The notes: generated from the sequence alone by a model not told the origin. Positions 34,765 to 43,302 are shown, numbered from the stretch's first letter. The stretch: 64,000 nt of DNA from Actinomadura meyerae (GCF_900188445.1 NZ_FZOR01000003.1:186001-250000); one strand, 5' to 3'. Numbers and translations: made by a program.

Positions 34765-35403
34765 TCAGCGGGTGAAGTCGGGTGGCCCGATGTGCTCCCG
34801 CCCCCAGTCCACGAGGGGGCGCAGGCGCCGCCAGGCGGTCCGCACCCGGGTGCGGACCTCGCCGGGGTCCGCCGTCCAGGGGTCGGCGGGCCAGCCGGTG
34901 CCGGCGTAGAGGGAGCGGTGCCGCAGCAGGTCGAGGCGCGGATGGTCGGGCGGGAAACCGCGGGGGCGGGTCTTGAGCCGGTCGCCCGCGATCTCCATGC
35001 CGGCGCCGCGGAGGTCGTCCACGATGGCCTGGAGCTCGCGGCCGGAGGTTTCGGACGCGACCGCTTCGCGGTACCGGCGGAGCTGTTCAGGGGTGGGCGC
35101 GTACATGCCGCCCGCGACCATCAGGCCGTCGGCGTCGACCTGGATGTAGAACCCCTGGGCGGTGTGGCCGCCCTGGTGCGTCTTGTACGGCGACTTGTCC
35201 TTGCTGAAGCGGACGTCCCGGTAGGGCCGGAAGAGCTTGATCGCGCCGAACTCGTCTTCGAGTTCGGCGCACAGCTCGGCCATCGGTCCGCGCACGTGGC
35301 GCTCGTAGATCTCCCTGTGGGACGTCCAGTAGGGCTTGCTGTTGTCGCCCTGCAGGCCCTCGTAGAAGGTGAACGCCTCGTCGGTGAAGCCGCCGAACGC
35401 CAT
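34765..35403 (-). CDS. DUF2461 family protein
   Basis: A 212-residue protein. Seen: FTDEAFTFYEGLQGDNSKPY, RDVRFSKDKSPYKTHQG and GFYIQVDADGLMVAGGMY, the signature regions of DUF2461 (TIGR02453). Biochemical role unknown. It follows the FAH-family gene after 3 bases on the same strand and is probably co-transcribed with it. Confidence 0.88.
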   Translation of the reverse strand: MAFGGFTDEAFTFYEGLQGDNSKPYWTSHREIYERHVRGPMAELCAELEDEFGAIKLFRPYRDVRFSKDKSPYKTHQGGHTAQGFYIQVDADGLMVAGGMYAPTPEQLRRYREAVASETSGRELQAIVDDLRGAGMEIAGDRLKTRPRGFPPDHPRLDLLRHRSLYAGTGWPADPWTADPGEVRTRVRTAWRRLRPLVDWGREHIGPPDFTR

Positions 35404-35406
35404 GGC

Positions 35407-36174
35407 TCAGTCGCGGGAGACGACGCGGTTGGTGAGGCTTCCGATGCCCTCGATCGTGACGGTCACCTCGTCGCCGATCTGCATCGGGCCGACGCCGGCG
35501 GGGGTGCCGGTGAGGATGACGTCGCCGGGCAGCAGCGTCATGACCTGGGTGACGTACTCGATGAGGGCCGGGATGCCGTGCAGCAGCTGCGAGGTCCGGG
35601 CGTCCTGGCGGACCTCTCCGTTGACGGACGTGGTGATGGCCAGGTCGGCGGGGTCGGCCTCGGTCTCGATCCAGGGGCCCATCGGGCAGAACGTGTCGAA
35701 GCCCTTGGCCCGCGTCCACTGCCCGTCCTTCTGCTGGAGGTCGCGTGCGGTGACGTCGTTGGCGCAGGTGTAGCCGAGGATGACCTCGGCGGCGCGGGAC
35801 GCGGGCACCTCGCGGCACAGGCGGCCGATGACGACGGCGAGCTCGCCCTCGTGGTCGACGCGCTCGGACAGCTTCTCCGGGTACATGATCGCCTCGCCTG
35901 AGCCGATCACCGCGGTGGACGGCTTGGAGAAGATCACCGGTTCCGCGGGCGGCTCGCCCCCGCCCATCTCGCGGACGTGGTCGGCGTAGTTCTTCCCGAT
36001 CGCGATGATCTTGCTGGGCAGGATCGGCGCGAGCAGCCGGACGTCGGCGAGCGGAAAACGCTGCCCGGTGAACGTCGGCTCACCGAACGGGTGGGCCGCG
36101 ATGGCGGCGACGGTGTTCTCCTCCACCACACCGAAGGACATGCCGTCGTCGGTGGAGAACCTGGCGATACGCAT
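35407..36174 (-). CDS. Fumarylacetoacetate hydrolase family protein
   Basis: A 255-residue FAH-fold enzyme. Seen: KIIAIGKNYADHVREMG, metal-binding Glu/Asp in VDHEGELAVVIG, CANDVTARDLQ, KGFDTFCPMGPW and the C-terminal GDVILTGTPAGVG. Family members cleave C-C bonds in acylpyruvates or decarboxylate oxaloacetate; this short form most resembles acylpyruvase/oxaloacetate decarboxylase types. No aromatic catabolism genes adjoin it, so the natural substrate remains open. Confidence 0.9.
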   Translation of the reverse strand: MRIARFSTDDGMSFGVVEENTVAAIAAHPFGEPTFTGQRFPLADVRLLAPILPSKIIAIGKNYADHVREMGGGEPPAEPVIFSKPSTAVIGSGEAIMYPEKLSERVDHEGELAVVIGRLCREVPASRAAEVILGYTCANDVTARDLQQKDGQWTRAKGFDTFCPMGPWIETEADPADLAITTSVNGEVRQDARTSQLLHGIPALIEYVTQVMTLLPGDVILTGTPAGVGPMQIGDEVTVTIEGIGSLTNRVVSRD

Positions 36175-36196
36175 GTTCGAGAGCCTAGTACGCCGG

Positions 36197-37462
36197 TCAG
36201 AAGCCGCATGCCCCGCCGTTGAGCTCGCAGTCCTTCGGGGTGGACGCCCGTCCCGCCGCGCCGTACTGGATCTCCCAGGTGCCGCCGGGCGGGATCGCGC
36301 GGGCGCCGTCCAGGTTCCGGATCTCCACCTCGGTCCCGCCGTGCACGAGCGCCGCGCCCCAGATGTTCTTCACGTCCGCGCCGGGGGCGCGGAACGTGAG
36401 CTTCCAGGTCTTCATCGGGCGGTCGGTGCGGTTGGTGATGACCATCCTGCCCTCGAAGTACCCCTCGTCCTGCTGGACGAGCTGGTAGGTGATGCCGTCG
36501 CCGCGCACGAGCGGGCCGATCGGGGCGGTGGTCACCGGCGGCGGCCCGCCGGGCTGCCCCGCGGGAGGCTGACCGCCGCCGGGCGGTGCCGCGGGCGGCG
36601 TCCCGCCCGGGGAGGGCTCACCGGGCGACGGAGCCGGGGCGGGGCCGCCGGTCGCCGGAGCGGACGCCGCGGGAGACGCCGCCTTCGGGGACGCGTCCCC
36701 GGCCTGCGGTTCCTCCGAGCCGCCTCCCGCGAGCCAGAGCGCGACGAGCCCTGCGGCGGCCAGCAGCACCACGGCACCGACCGCGGCGACCAGGACGACC
36801 AGGAGTTTGGACCGCGCCGGCGGCGCTTCCGTGGCCGGTGCCGCCGGGGCGGTCTCGGCGGGCCGGGGGCCGGTCCCGGCGAGGTCGGGCGACGGCATCG
36901 CGAAGGCGGCGGCCGCCGGATCGCCCGCGCCCGGGGCGGCCGTCTCCTGCTCGGCGCCGAACTGCTCCGTCCAGGGGGCCTCCCCCATGCCCACGACCGG
37001 CGCAGGTGGAGGCGGGGGCGGAGGCGCGGGCCGATCCGGCTCTTCCCGGGGCGGGGCGTGCTCTTCGAGCCGGATGTCCGCGACCGTCGCGGACGCCTTC
37101 TCCGGCGCGTCCCGGGACGTCACGCCCGGATCCTCAGCGGCGAAATCCAGCGAAGTCGCTTCGGGGTCGTCTTCCGGATCGTCCTCGGGGTCGTCCTCCG
37201 GATCGTCCGCCGGAAGGTCGTCGTCAAGAACGTCGTCGGCCGGAAGGTCGTCGAGGGTGACACCCGGAGCACCGGCCGGCTCGTCGGCCAGGACGTCCTG
37301 GACCGTCGAGCCGGCGGGGCCGTCGGCGGGGCCGTCGACGAGGGTGGCGTCGCCGCCCGCCCCCGCGTCCCCCGCGGCGGCGAGGCCGCGGATACGGAAC
37401 TCGGCGGTCGTCTTGTGGTCCGGGGGCACGTACCCGGGCTCCTCGCCGCTCAACTCGTCCAC
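36197..37462 (-). CDS. Single-pass membrane protein with CBM2-like outer domain
   Basis: A 421-residue protein with a clear layout. Residues 1-215: acidic, disordered cytoplasmic part with a repeated DDPE unit (about 86-101) and a polyproline run. Residues 220-244: membrane helix. 250-315: Pro/Gly/Ser linker. 320-421: beta-sandwich with YFEGRMVITNRTDRPMKTW, IPPGGTWEIQYG and a closing pair Cys412/Cys419 (CELNGGAC), similar to family 2 carbohydrate-binding modules. It may present a glycan-binding domain outside the membrane. Binding aromatics typical of CBM2 are only partly kept. Function unknown. Confidence 0.7.
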   Translation of the reverse strand: MDELSGEEPGYVPPDHKTTAEFRIRGLAAAGDAGAGGDATLVDGPADGPAGSTVQDVLADEPAGAPGVTLDDLPADDVLDDDLPADDPEDDPEDDPEDDPEATSLDFAAEDPGVTSRDAPEKASATVADIRLEEHAPPREEPDRPAPPPPPPPAPVVGMGEAPWTEQFGAEQETAAPGAGDPAAAAFAMPSPDLAGTGPRPAETAPAAPATEAPPARSKLLVVLVAAVGAVVLLAAAGLVALWLAGGGSEEPQAGDASPKAASPAASAPATGGPAPAPSPGEPSPGGTPPAAPPGGGQPPAGQPGGPPPVTTAPIGPLVRGDGITYQLVQQDEGYFEGRMVITNRTDRPMKTWKLTFRAPGADVKNIWGAALVHGGTEVEIRNLDGARAIPPGGTWEIQYGAAGRASTPKDCELNGGACGF

Positions 37463-37567
37463 CCTCCGCTGTCGTCGATCTCATGGAGTCCGACGACGGG
37501 CGGAGCGGTTCGGTTCACGGCGAACCGGGCGGTGTACGGGGTGCGTGCGAGGGGCGGACGGGGTGCG

Positions 37568-37939
37568 TCAGCCCGCGGGGGCGGGCTCCAGCCCGCGGCG
37601 CGCGGCCTGGCGCAGTTGCCGGTTGAGCATGTCGGTGATGAGCTCGATGGCGTCCGGGGTGGTGGTGTCGAGGGCGCCGCTGAGCCAGCGGGCGGCCTCG
37701 GCGATCAGCTCCCCGGCCTCGTCGCCGGCGGTCCCGGCGTCGGCCATCCGCCCGAGCACGGCGCCGAGGCGCAGCGCGGCGTCGGCCCGGCCGGACTCGG
37801 CGGCCCGCCGGTACCAGCCGGCGGCCTGCTCGAGGTCGCCCTCGCGCTCGTACATCTCCCCCAGGCCGAAGGCGACATCGGCCCATGTCCCGTCCGTGGG
37901 ACGCCCAAGGTCCTCGGGGGTCCAGGGTCGAGCGGGCAT
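37568..37939 (-). CDS. Small Sel1/TPR-like repeat protein
   Basis: A 123-residue soluble helical protein. Seen: DVAFGLGEMYEREGDLEQAA followed by GWYRRAAESGRADAALRLGA, a Sel1-like repeat pair used in protein-protein contact. ATG 37939 is favoured by GGAGTG before it; longer starts read into non-coding DNA. Partners unknown; it follows the divergent-looking gap after the gene at 38125 and precedes the CBM2-like gene on the same strand. Confidence 0.75.
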   Translation of the reverse strand: MPARPWTPEDLGRPTDGTWADVAFGLGEMYEREGDLEQAAGWYRRAAESGRADAALRLGAVLGRMADAGTAGDEAGELIAEAARWLSGALDTTTPDAIELITDMLNRQLRQAARRGLEPAPAG

Positions 37940-38124
37940 GCGATCACTCCGGCTGGTCGGTTCACTGGGCGCGGGCACGCGGGAACGCCACGCGTGCCGT
38001 GCGGTACCCATAGTGGACGCCGTTGACAAAAACCGCCACCGGTTTGGCCGAGTTTGATGAACTTTCTGCGCAGCCACACCGATACCGGCGGAAACATCCT
38101 CGTTCGTGCGAACGAGCGGGCAGG

Positions 38125-38529
38125 TCAGCCCGCGGTGTAGCGGAGCAGCGCGTCCTCGAAGCCGTCGTGCCCGGCAGCGTAGGAGCGGAGCGCGACCGGG
38201 GCGCCCTCCCCGCCGCGTTCCAGCGCCCGCGCGACGGAGCGCGGGTCGGGCAGCACGCCGCCCCCGAGCCGCACGGGGTCGCGCAGCACCGTCCGCACGC
38301 CGGGCTCCCCGGAGACGAACTCACCGAGCACGAAGCCCTGGGACTCGTTCCACACGACGGCCTGAAGCCCGAGGACGAAGGTCGCGTCACGGGGGCTGGA
38401 CGGGTCCAGCCAGACGTCGCCGAGCGCCACGCCGCTCGCCTGCAGCTCATCGCCGACCCGGGTGATGTAGCCGCGGGTGGCGTCGACGAAGGGGTCCGAG
38501 TGAGGCAGGGGCCGAATTCGGTCGATCAC
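38125..38529 (-). CDS. Hypothetical protein (possibly DUF6292-like)
   Basis: A 134-residue soluble protein. Seen: PLPHSDPFVDATRGYITRVG, VWLDPSSPRDATFVLGLQA and GEFVSGEPGVRTVLRDPVRL. It reminds me of the DUF6292 family of actinomycetes, a recollection that needs a database check. GTG 38529 is set by a GAGGGA ribosome site; longer starts have none. Function unknown. Confidence 0.65.
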   Translation of the reverse strand: MIDRIRPLPHSDPFVDATRGYITRVGDELQASGVALGDVWLDPSSPRDATFVLGLQAVVWNESQGFVLGEFVSGEPGVRTVLRDPVRLGGGVLPDPRSVARALERGGEGAPVALRSYAAGHDGFEDALLRYTAG

Positions 38530-38677
38530 TGGGTCATCCCTCTCTTCGCTCTTATTACGAAGTATGAGGGAAGTTGATCCCATATGTCCCGTTTCCATGG
38601 GAGGAATTTGGCTGAAGGCAGGCCAAACAGCCCCGTTCACCACATTCCTCCCTTCAGTACCCCGCGTCTCCGGGCGG

Positions 38678-39070
38678 TCAGGCCGAGGCGAGCCGGGGGA
38701 CGAGCTGCGGGACGAGCCACGGCCCGACGGCCATCGCGCCCGCCCCGGCCGAGCAGATCGCGGTCAGCCGCACCGGCGCGCCCGCCCGCCGCCCCAGCTC
38801 GGCCGTGACCGCCATGACCGCGACTCCGGTGAGGGCGAGGCGCAGGGCGCCCTCCCACGGTTCCCGGCCGGCGGGCGGCTCGACGACCGGCGTCAGGCTC
38901 AGGACCGGGACCGCCCCCGGACCCGGCTGCTCCGGCATGGCCGCCTCGTCCACCAGGACGCGCTCCCCCGCCGGGCCGGGCCCGGCGGGCCACCCCGGCG
39001 CCACCGGCCGCACCGGCGCGCTCGGCTGCTCAGGCGCGCTCGGCGCCGTGTCCATCCGGCTGTCTTCCAC
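38678..39070 (-). CDS. Hypothetical protein with hydrophobic C-terminal part
   Basis: A 130-residue protein. N-terminal 60 residues are Pro/Ala/Glu rich and probably disordered; residues about 78-125 hold one or two hydrophobic helices (LRLALTGVAVMAVTAEL and TAICSAGAGAMAVG). No family recognised. It follows the small membrane gene at 39116 on the same strand, after 45 bases; the pair may be one unit. Confidence 0.5.
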   Translation of the reverse strand: MEDSRMDTAPSAPEQPSAPVRPVAPGWPAGPGPAGERVLVDEAAMPEQPGPGAVPVLSLTPVVEPPAGREPWEGALRLALTGVAVMAVTAELGRRAGAPVRLTAICSAGAGAMAVGPWLVPQLVPRLASA

Positions 39071-39115
39071 CTCGACGCTCCTTAGGTCAGCGGCCCGCCC
39101 CGCGGCGACCGGAGA

Positions 39116-39304
39116 TCATGTGCGCGGCCCGTCCAGGCCGCGGACGGTGACCAGCCGCGGCGCGCGCCCGCCGGCGGCCGCCGTGGCGGCCTCGCCGCGC
39201 AGGTCGGCGTGGCGCGTGCGGAGGCCGATGCCGACGGTGTAGAGGACCAGGGTCAGGAAGAGCGCCGCGGGGACCAGGATCCACAGCGCGACCAGCGCGG
39301 TCAT
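39116..39304 (-). CDS. Small single-helix membrane protein
   Basis: A 62-residue protein: membrane helix from TALVALWILVPAALFLTLVL, then a basic cytoplasmic tail. A GGAGGAGG ribosome site lies 6 bases before the ATG, strong support for translation. Function unknown; upstream region is shared with the divergent GntR gene, which might regulate it. Confidence 0.65.
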   Translation of the reverse strand: MTALVALWILVPAALFLTLVLYTVGIGLRTRHADLRGEAATAAAGGRAPRLVTVRGLDGPRT

Positions 39305-39385
39305 GGTGAACCTCCTCCGGGTTCGCGATATCCCTTACGTCTGGGACGTCCTGCTGATACCGTTGTCGCTGTTCTTCTGTGATTA

Positions 39386-39401
39386 ACTTGTACCAACAAG
39401 T
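39386..39401. promoter_or_regulatory. Palindrome in the GntR / small membrane gene control region
   Basis: ACTTGTACCAACAAGT, 6-base perfect arms, in a 241-base AT-rich gap between divergent genes. A second TGTACC occurs at 39415-39420. It is a candidate operator of the adjacent GntR protein. Confidence 0.45.
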
Positions 39402-39545
39402 CTCTCAGGTAAGGTGTACCCTTTCTTGGGATTGCAAACACCTGGGATGGGAAGTACTTGAGGAGAAGTCCGGTTCGGTGCACGTCCCACTCATCCGGGA
39501 ACCGGCACGACCGGACCGGCAACCGGCCGGAAGGGAGCGGATCCG

Positions 39546-40430
39546 ATGGCCCGCACGACGCCTCTCCGCTGGCGTGACATCGCCGACGACCTGCGCCGGC
39601 GCATCGAGTCCGGCGATCTGGCGTCCGAGGACGGCTCGTCCGGGCGGCGTCCGCTCCCGCCCGAGAAGGAGCTGGAGCTGCACTACCGCGCGTCCCGCAA
39701 CACCGTCCGGGACGCGCTCGCCTGGCTCCGGCAGCAGGGGTACGTCGTCTCCGAGCAGGGCAAGGGGACGTTCGTCGTGCCGCGGCCCGACATCGTCCAC
39801 GTCACGCTCCGCGCCGTCGAACTCGGGCTCGCGCCCGGCGCCGTGTCGGACGACTGGTACAACCGCGACGCCGCCATCCCCGTCGGCCGCAACGCCTCGG
39901 TGTCGCAGGTCAAGGTGGAGGTCCAGGAGGGCACGAAGGTCATCGCCCGGTACCTGCAGACGAAGTCCGGCTCGGAGTTCATCTCCCGGCACCAGGAGAT
40001 CTTCCTGGACGACAAGCCGTGGGTGCTGCAGACGTCCTTCTATCCGCTGGAGTTCGCCACCAACGGCGCGTCCCGGCTGCTGTACCCGCGCGACATCCCC
40101 GAGGGCGCCGTGGCGTACCTGGGCGAGGCCCTCGGGTACCGCGAGGTCGGCTTCCACGACGAGATCAAGGCCCGCGTCCCGGACGAGAACGAGAAGCGGT
40201 TCTTCCGCCTCGGCGACTCCGCGGCGAGCGTCGTGTTCGAGACCGTCCGGACCGCCTACTCCTCCGACGGCAAGGCGTTCCGGGTCACCGTGACGGTCTG
40301 GCCCGCGGACCGCACGCGCCTGCACTACAACGACGGCGACGTCCCCCTCGACGTCCTCAAGACGCCCGGCCTGGCCTCCACCGACGAGCCGGGGACCGAC
40401 TCCCCGGCGGAGGCCGCCGGCGGCGGATAG
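39546..40430 (+). CDS. GntR-family regulator (HutC/UTRA type)
   Basis: A 294-residue regulator. Seen: winged helix from about 8 to 80 with LPPEKELELHYRASRNTVRD and LRQQGYVVSEQGKGTFVV, then a UTRA ligand domain from about 100 to 270. There is an unusual 10-residue Ser/Gly-rich insert in the first helix pair (ASEDGSSGRR). ATG is preceded by GAAGGGAG. Such proteins often act as growth or antibiotic regulators in actinomycetes; the ligand is unknown. Confidence 0.88.
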   Translation: MARTTPLRWRDIADDLRRRIESGDLASEDGSSGRRPLPPEKELELHYRASRNTVRDALAWLRQQGYVVSEQGKGTFVVPRPDIVHVTLRAVELGLAPGAVSDDWYNRDAAIPVGRNASVSQVKVEVQEGTKVIARYLQTKSGSEFISRHQEIFLDDKPWVLQTSFYPLEFATNGASRLLYPRDIPEGAVAYLGEALGYREVGFHDEIKARVPDENEKRFFRLGDSAASVVFETVRTAYSSDGKAFRVTVTVWPADRTRLHYNDGDVPLDVLKTPGLASTDEPGTDSPAEAAGGG

Positions 40431-40493
40431 CCCGGCGGCCGCCCGTCCGCGGCGGCCGTCGCACAGTGCCCATACGCCCCCCTTCCCGACCGG

Positions 40494-40515
40494 GTGGGAG
40501 CCCCTGCGCTCCCAC
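40494..40515. terminator. Hairpin after the GntR gene
   Basis: GTGGGAGC and its complement GCTCCCAC with a 6-base loop, 63 bases after the GntR stop and 48 bases before the GNAT start. No T-run; terminator role is likely but unproven. Confidence 0.5.
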
Positions 40516-40563
40516 CGCACGGCCGGGAGGCGGGGGCTCGGTCCTTCTCGGAGTCAGGAGCAC

Positions 40564-41220
40564 GTGGACACAGACACCGGGGCCCGCCAGCGCAGTCGGG
40601 CCGCTGAACCCAGGTACCGCATCCGCCCGGCACGGCCGGACGAGCTCCGCGTCGTCCTCGGCCTGATCGACCACGCGGCCGACTGGCTGCGGGGGAAGGA
40701 CACCCGGCAGTGGGAGCGGCCCTGGCCGAGCCCCGAAGGGCGGATGAAGCGGGTCCACGAGGCCCTGGTCAACGGGGAGACCTGGCTGCTGTTCGACGCG
40801 GCCGCCCCGATCGGGACCGTCTCCATCAGGACGCTCGGCCAGGAGGAGCTCTGGACCGCCGAGGAGCGCGAGACCGAGGCCGTCTACCTGCACCGGCTCG
40901 TCGTCCACCGCGCGTACGCGGGCACGGGCCTCGGCGCCGAACTGATCGACTGGGCCGGGCTCAAGGGCGCGTCCCTGCAGCGGAACGCCGAACTGATCAG
41001 GGTCGACGTCTGGACCGACAACCACGCGCTCCACGACTACTACCGCGGCCTGGGCTTCGTCCATGTCGCGACCCGCACGACCAGCGACGGCACGCCCTCG
41101 GGCGCCCTCTTCCAGAGACCTCTCGCCGCGTCCCGGCCGGACCGCCCATGGCGCATCGGGGAGCAGCCCGCGCACCTCGCGAACCCGCCGCTCACCGGGC
41201 AGGACGTCCACATTCCCTGA
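40564..41220 (+). CDS. GNAT-family N-acetyltransferase
   Basis: A 218-residue acyltransferase using acetyl-CoA. Seen: RIRPARPDELRVVLGLIDHA opening, LHRLVVHRAYAGTGLGAELI containing the CoA-pyrophosphate loop, and DNHALHDYYRGLGFVHV. A GTG start follows AGGAGCAC. Some 25 extra residues lie at each end of the core fold. Acceptor unknown. The stop codon lies in a 16-base tandem repeat. Confidence 0.87.
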   Translation: MDTDTGARQRSRAAEPRYRIRPARPDELRVVLGLIDHAADWLRGKDTRQWERPWPSPEGRMKRVHEALVNGETWLLFDAAAPIGTVSIRTLGQEELWTAEERETEAVYLHRLVVHRAYAGTGLGAELIDWAGLKGASLQRNAELIRVDVWTDNHALHDYYRGLGFVHVATRTTSDGTPSGALFQRPLAASRPDRPWRIGEQPAHLANPPLTGQDVHIP

Positions 41221-41262
41221 GACGGCCATTCCCTGAGACGGTCATGCCCTGAGACGGCCGGG
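41215..41262. repeat. 16-base tandem repeat over the GNAT stop codon
   Basis: Three head-to-tail copies of CCCTGAGACGGCCATT with two to three changes in the later copies. The stop TGA (41218-41220) is in the first copy and reappears in the others. Confidence 0.85.
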
Positions 41263-41316
41263 CCGCGCCCGCCGGAACGCGCGGGCGGCCGACCGACCGG
41301 CGTGCCGGACGGGACG

Positions 41317-41628
41317 TCAGACGAAGCGGACGAGCATGAGGTCGCTGTCGGGGGTCTCGCGCCAGTAGAAGGCGCCGGGCTTGCGGGACATGCCCTCGAT
41401 CTCGCCGGCGATGATCAGCGCGCGGTTGATGCAGTCGGTCTTGTTGTAGCCGGTCTGCTCCTGGAGCCGCTGGAGGGCCTGGACGGCCTTGCCCGTCAGG
41501 TTGACCGTGACGCGCTCGCTCTGCGGGACCGCCTCCGCGCCGGGGTTCCCGGCGGCCGCGGCGCGGCCGGGATCGTCGGCGTCCATGGACCCGCCCGAGG
41601 TCTCGGAGGCTGCTCGGGATGTCGTCAT
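41317..41628 (-). CDS. Ribbon-helix-helix protein
   Basis: A 103-residue protein with a disordered N-terminal 38 residues and a ribbon-helix-helix core: RVTVNLTGKAVQALQRLQEQ, then TGYNKTDCINRALIIAGEIE. Such domains bind DNA as dimers, often as antitoxins or small regulators. No toxin gene adjoins it, so a stand-alone regulator is more likely. The C-terminal 25 residues (GAFYWRETPDSDLMLVRF) are outside the fold. Confidence 0.75.
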   Translation of the reverse strand: MTTSRAASETSGGSMDADDPGRAAAAGNPGAEAVPQSERVTVNLTGKAVQALQRLQEQTGYNKTDCINRALIIAGEIEGMSRKPGAFYWRETPDSDLMLVRFV

Positions 41629-41975
41629 GAGCGCTCACTCCTATCCGGGGCGCGGAGCCCGGGCCGCCCGCGCGCCTTCCGGCGCCGGGACCGGAATGCC
41701 CCGCCGGTCAGGCGACCATACAGCCCTCCGTCAGCAAATCCATGCCCAACGTACAGCATGCAGGACAAGGCTTCCCCGGCCCTCCGGGTGAGAAACCTGC
41801 GTTATCTCTGTCTTGCCATCGAGCCACATAACAGTTACCGACTTTCAAGCAGTCTTCATATGGCTTTCGTATGTATCTCGCCCTAGTCTCTGTGATGGGA
41901 GACGTGGGGACGGAACGGACGCCGAGGGGCCGGGGGCGGCACTATGCCCGGCCTTCCCGGGGGAAGGAAGACTCC
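41629..41975. promoter_or_regulatory. AT-rich divergent control region
   Basis: 347 bases between the divergent ribbon-helix-helix gene and the cNMP/cyclase-like gene. It is much lower in GC than its surroundings and holds a -10-like TAGTCT near 41884 and the imperfect inverted pair GTTAT...ATAAC around 41813-41832. No gene is supported here. Likely promoters for both sides. Confidence 0.45.
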
Positions 41976-43292
41976 GTGGAACTGAACCGCTGGAGGGCGC
42001 GGTCGCGGAGGCGCACGGCCCCGCACGCGGGCACGGCGAGCACGCACGCGGGCACGACGAACGTGAAGGCCATGACCGCGGTGACGCTCGCGGCCGTGGT
42101 GCTCGGATACGCGGTGGGCGGCTCGGCGACCGCCGCCGTCGGCGGGTTCCTGACGTTCCTCACGTTCCCGGCGGTGGCCGTGGCCAACGCCCTCGTCCAG
42201 TACCTGAAGGCCGGCACGCTGCAGGAGACGCCCGGACCGCCGGTGGTGGCCGCCGCGGCGGAGCCCCGCCTGCTCGCGGTCCCCGGCCCGGCCGCGCCCA
42301 CCGCCACGGCGCCGTTCTGGGACGCGCTGACCCCCGCCGAGCGGCATGATCTGACCGCACGCGCGCGCAGGCACCTCTACCGCGCCGAGGAGGTCCTGTG
42401 CCGGGAGGGCGGGGTCGCGGGCGAGGTCATCGTGATCCTCTCCGGCTGGACGCGGGTGTGGGTCCACGAGGGCGCCGAGCAGCGGATCATCGCGTTCCGG
42501 GGCGCCGGGGAGGTGGTCGGCGAGCGGGCGGCGCTGGTGGTGCGGGACCGGTCCGCGACCGTGACGGCGGAGAGCGACGTCCAGGCGCTGCGCGTCGGCG
42601 CACGCGAGTTCGGCGCCTTCCTGGACCTCAACCCGCGCGTGCGGGCCGTCCTGGAGCAGCAGGTCTACCGGCGGCAGGTCGAGAAGCACGCCTTCCACGA
42701 CGTGCGGGGCAACTGCTCGATCCTCATCACCGACATCACGCGGTTCAGCTCGCCCGTCCGCACCGACGCCGACCGCGAGTACGTGCTGTCGGCCATGTAC
42801 GACCTGATGGGCGAGGCGTTCACCGCGTCCGGCCTCGACCTCGGCCGGATCTACCAGGAGGACCGCGGCGACGGCGCGCTCGTCGTCGTCCCGCCGACCA
42901 CGCCGACCGACGCGGTCGTCGACCCGATGCTCGCGCACCTGGCGGCGGAGCTGCGGCGGCACAACCGGCGCGCCGCCGAGGCCACCCGGCTGCAGCTGCG
43001 CGCCGCGCTGCACGTCGGCCCGGTGCAGCGGGGCCCGAAGGGCGTCGCCGGGACGGCCATCATCACGACGCGGCGGATGGTGGACGCCCCGGCGGTCAAG
43101 CGCCGCGTCGCCGAGACCGGCGCCGACCTGGCGTTCGTCACCTCCGACTTCGTGTACGACACGGTGATCGCACCCGCTCCCGGCCTCGTCGACCCGAACC
43201 GCTACTCGCGGGTCAGGGTCCGGCTGAAGGAGGCGTCGCTGTCGGCGTGGCTGATGCTGGAGGGCGGCGGGTCCAGGCTCCGCGCGGTCTGA
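41976..43292 (+). CDS. Membrane protein joining a cNMP-binding domain to a cyclase-like domain
   Basis: A 438-residue protein. Seen: two membrane helices (about 33-77); a CRP-type cyclic-nucleotide-binding domain (about 115-235) with the phosphate-binding cassette GEVVGERAALVVRDRSATVT; and a class III nucleotidyl-cyclase-like domain (about 246-430) with metal-ligand Asp in ILITDITRFSS and the second Asp in EDRGDGALVVV. The Asn/Arg helix of active cyclases is not evident (ITTRRMVDAPAVKRR), so activity may be lost or altered. GTG start set by AAGGAAG. It could sense a cyclic nucleotide and act through an inactive cyclase fold; this is inference. Confidence 0.8.
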   Translation: MELNRWRARSRRRTAPHAGTASTHAGTTNVKAMTAVTLAAVVLGYAVGGSATAAVGGFLTFLTFPAVAVANALVQYLKAGTLQETPGPPVVAAAAEPRLLAVPGPAAPTATAPFWDALTPAERHDLTARARRHLYRAEEVLCREGGVAGEVIVILSGWTRVWVHEGAEQRIIAFRGAGEVVGERAALVVRDRSATVTAESDVQALRVGAREFGAFLDLNPRVRAVLEQQVYRRQVEKHAFHDVRGNCSILITDITRFSSPVRTDADREYVLSAMYDLMGEAFTASGLDLGRIYQEDRGDGALVVVPPTTPTDAVVDPMLAHLAAELRRHNRRAAEATRLQLRAALHVGPVQRGPKGVAGTAIITTRRMVDAPAVKRRVAETGADLAFVTSDFVYDTVIAPAPGLVDPNRYSRVRVRLKEASLSAWLMLEGGGSRLRAV

Positions 43293-43302
43293 GGGTCAGG
43301 GG

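Noticed and set aside
39301..39522. 73-residue minus-strand frame overlapping the GntR upstream region
   Set aside because: It lies over an AT-rich promoter region with palindromes and has no ribosome site.
40564..41220. GNAT toxin paired with the ribbon-helix-helix protein (TacAT-like)
   Set aside because: The two genes converge rather than forming an operon, and the 218-residue GNAT is larger than known toxin types.
41317..41628. Toxin-antitoxin module at the ribbon-helix-helix gene
   Set aside because: No toxin-like gene is adjacent; the neighbours are a GNAT enzyme already explained by its own operon-like layout and the cNMP gene.
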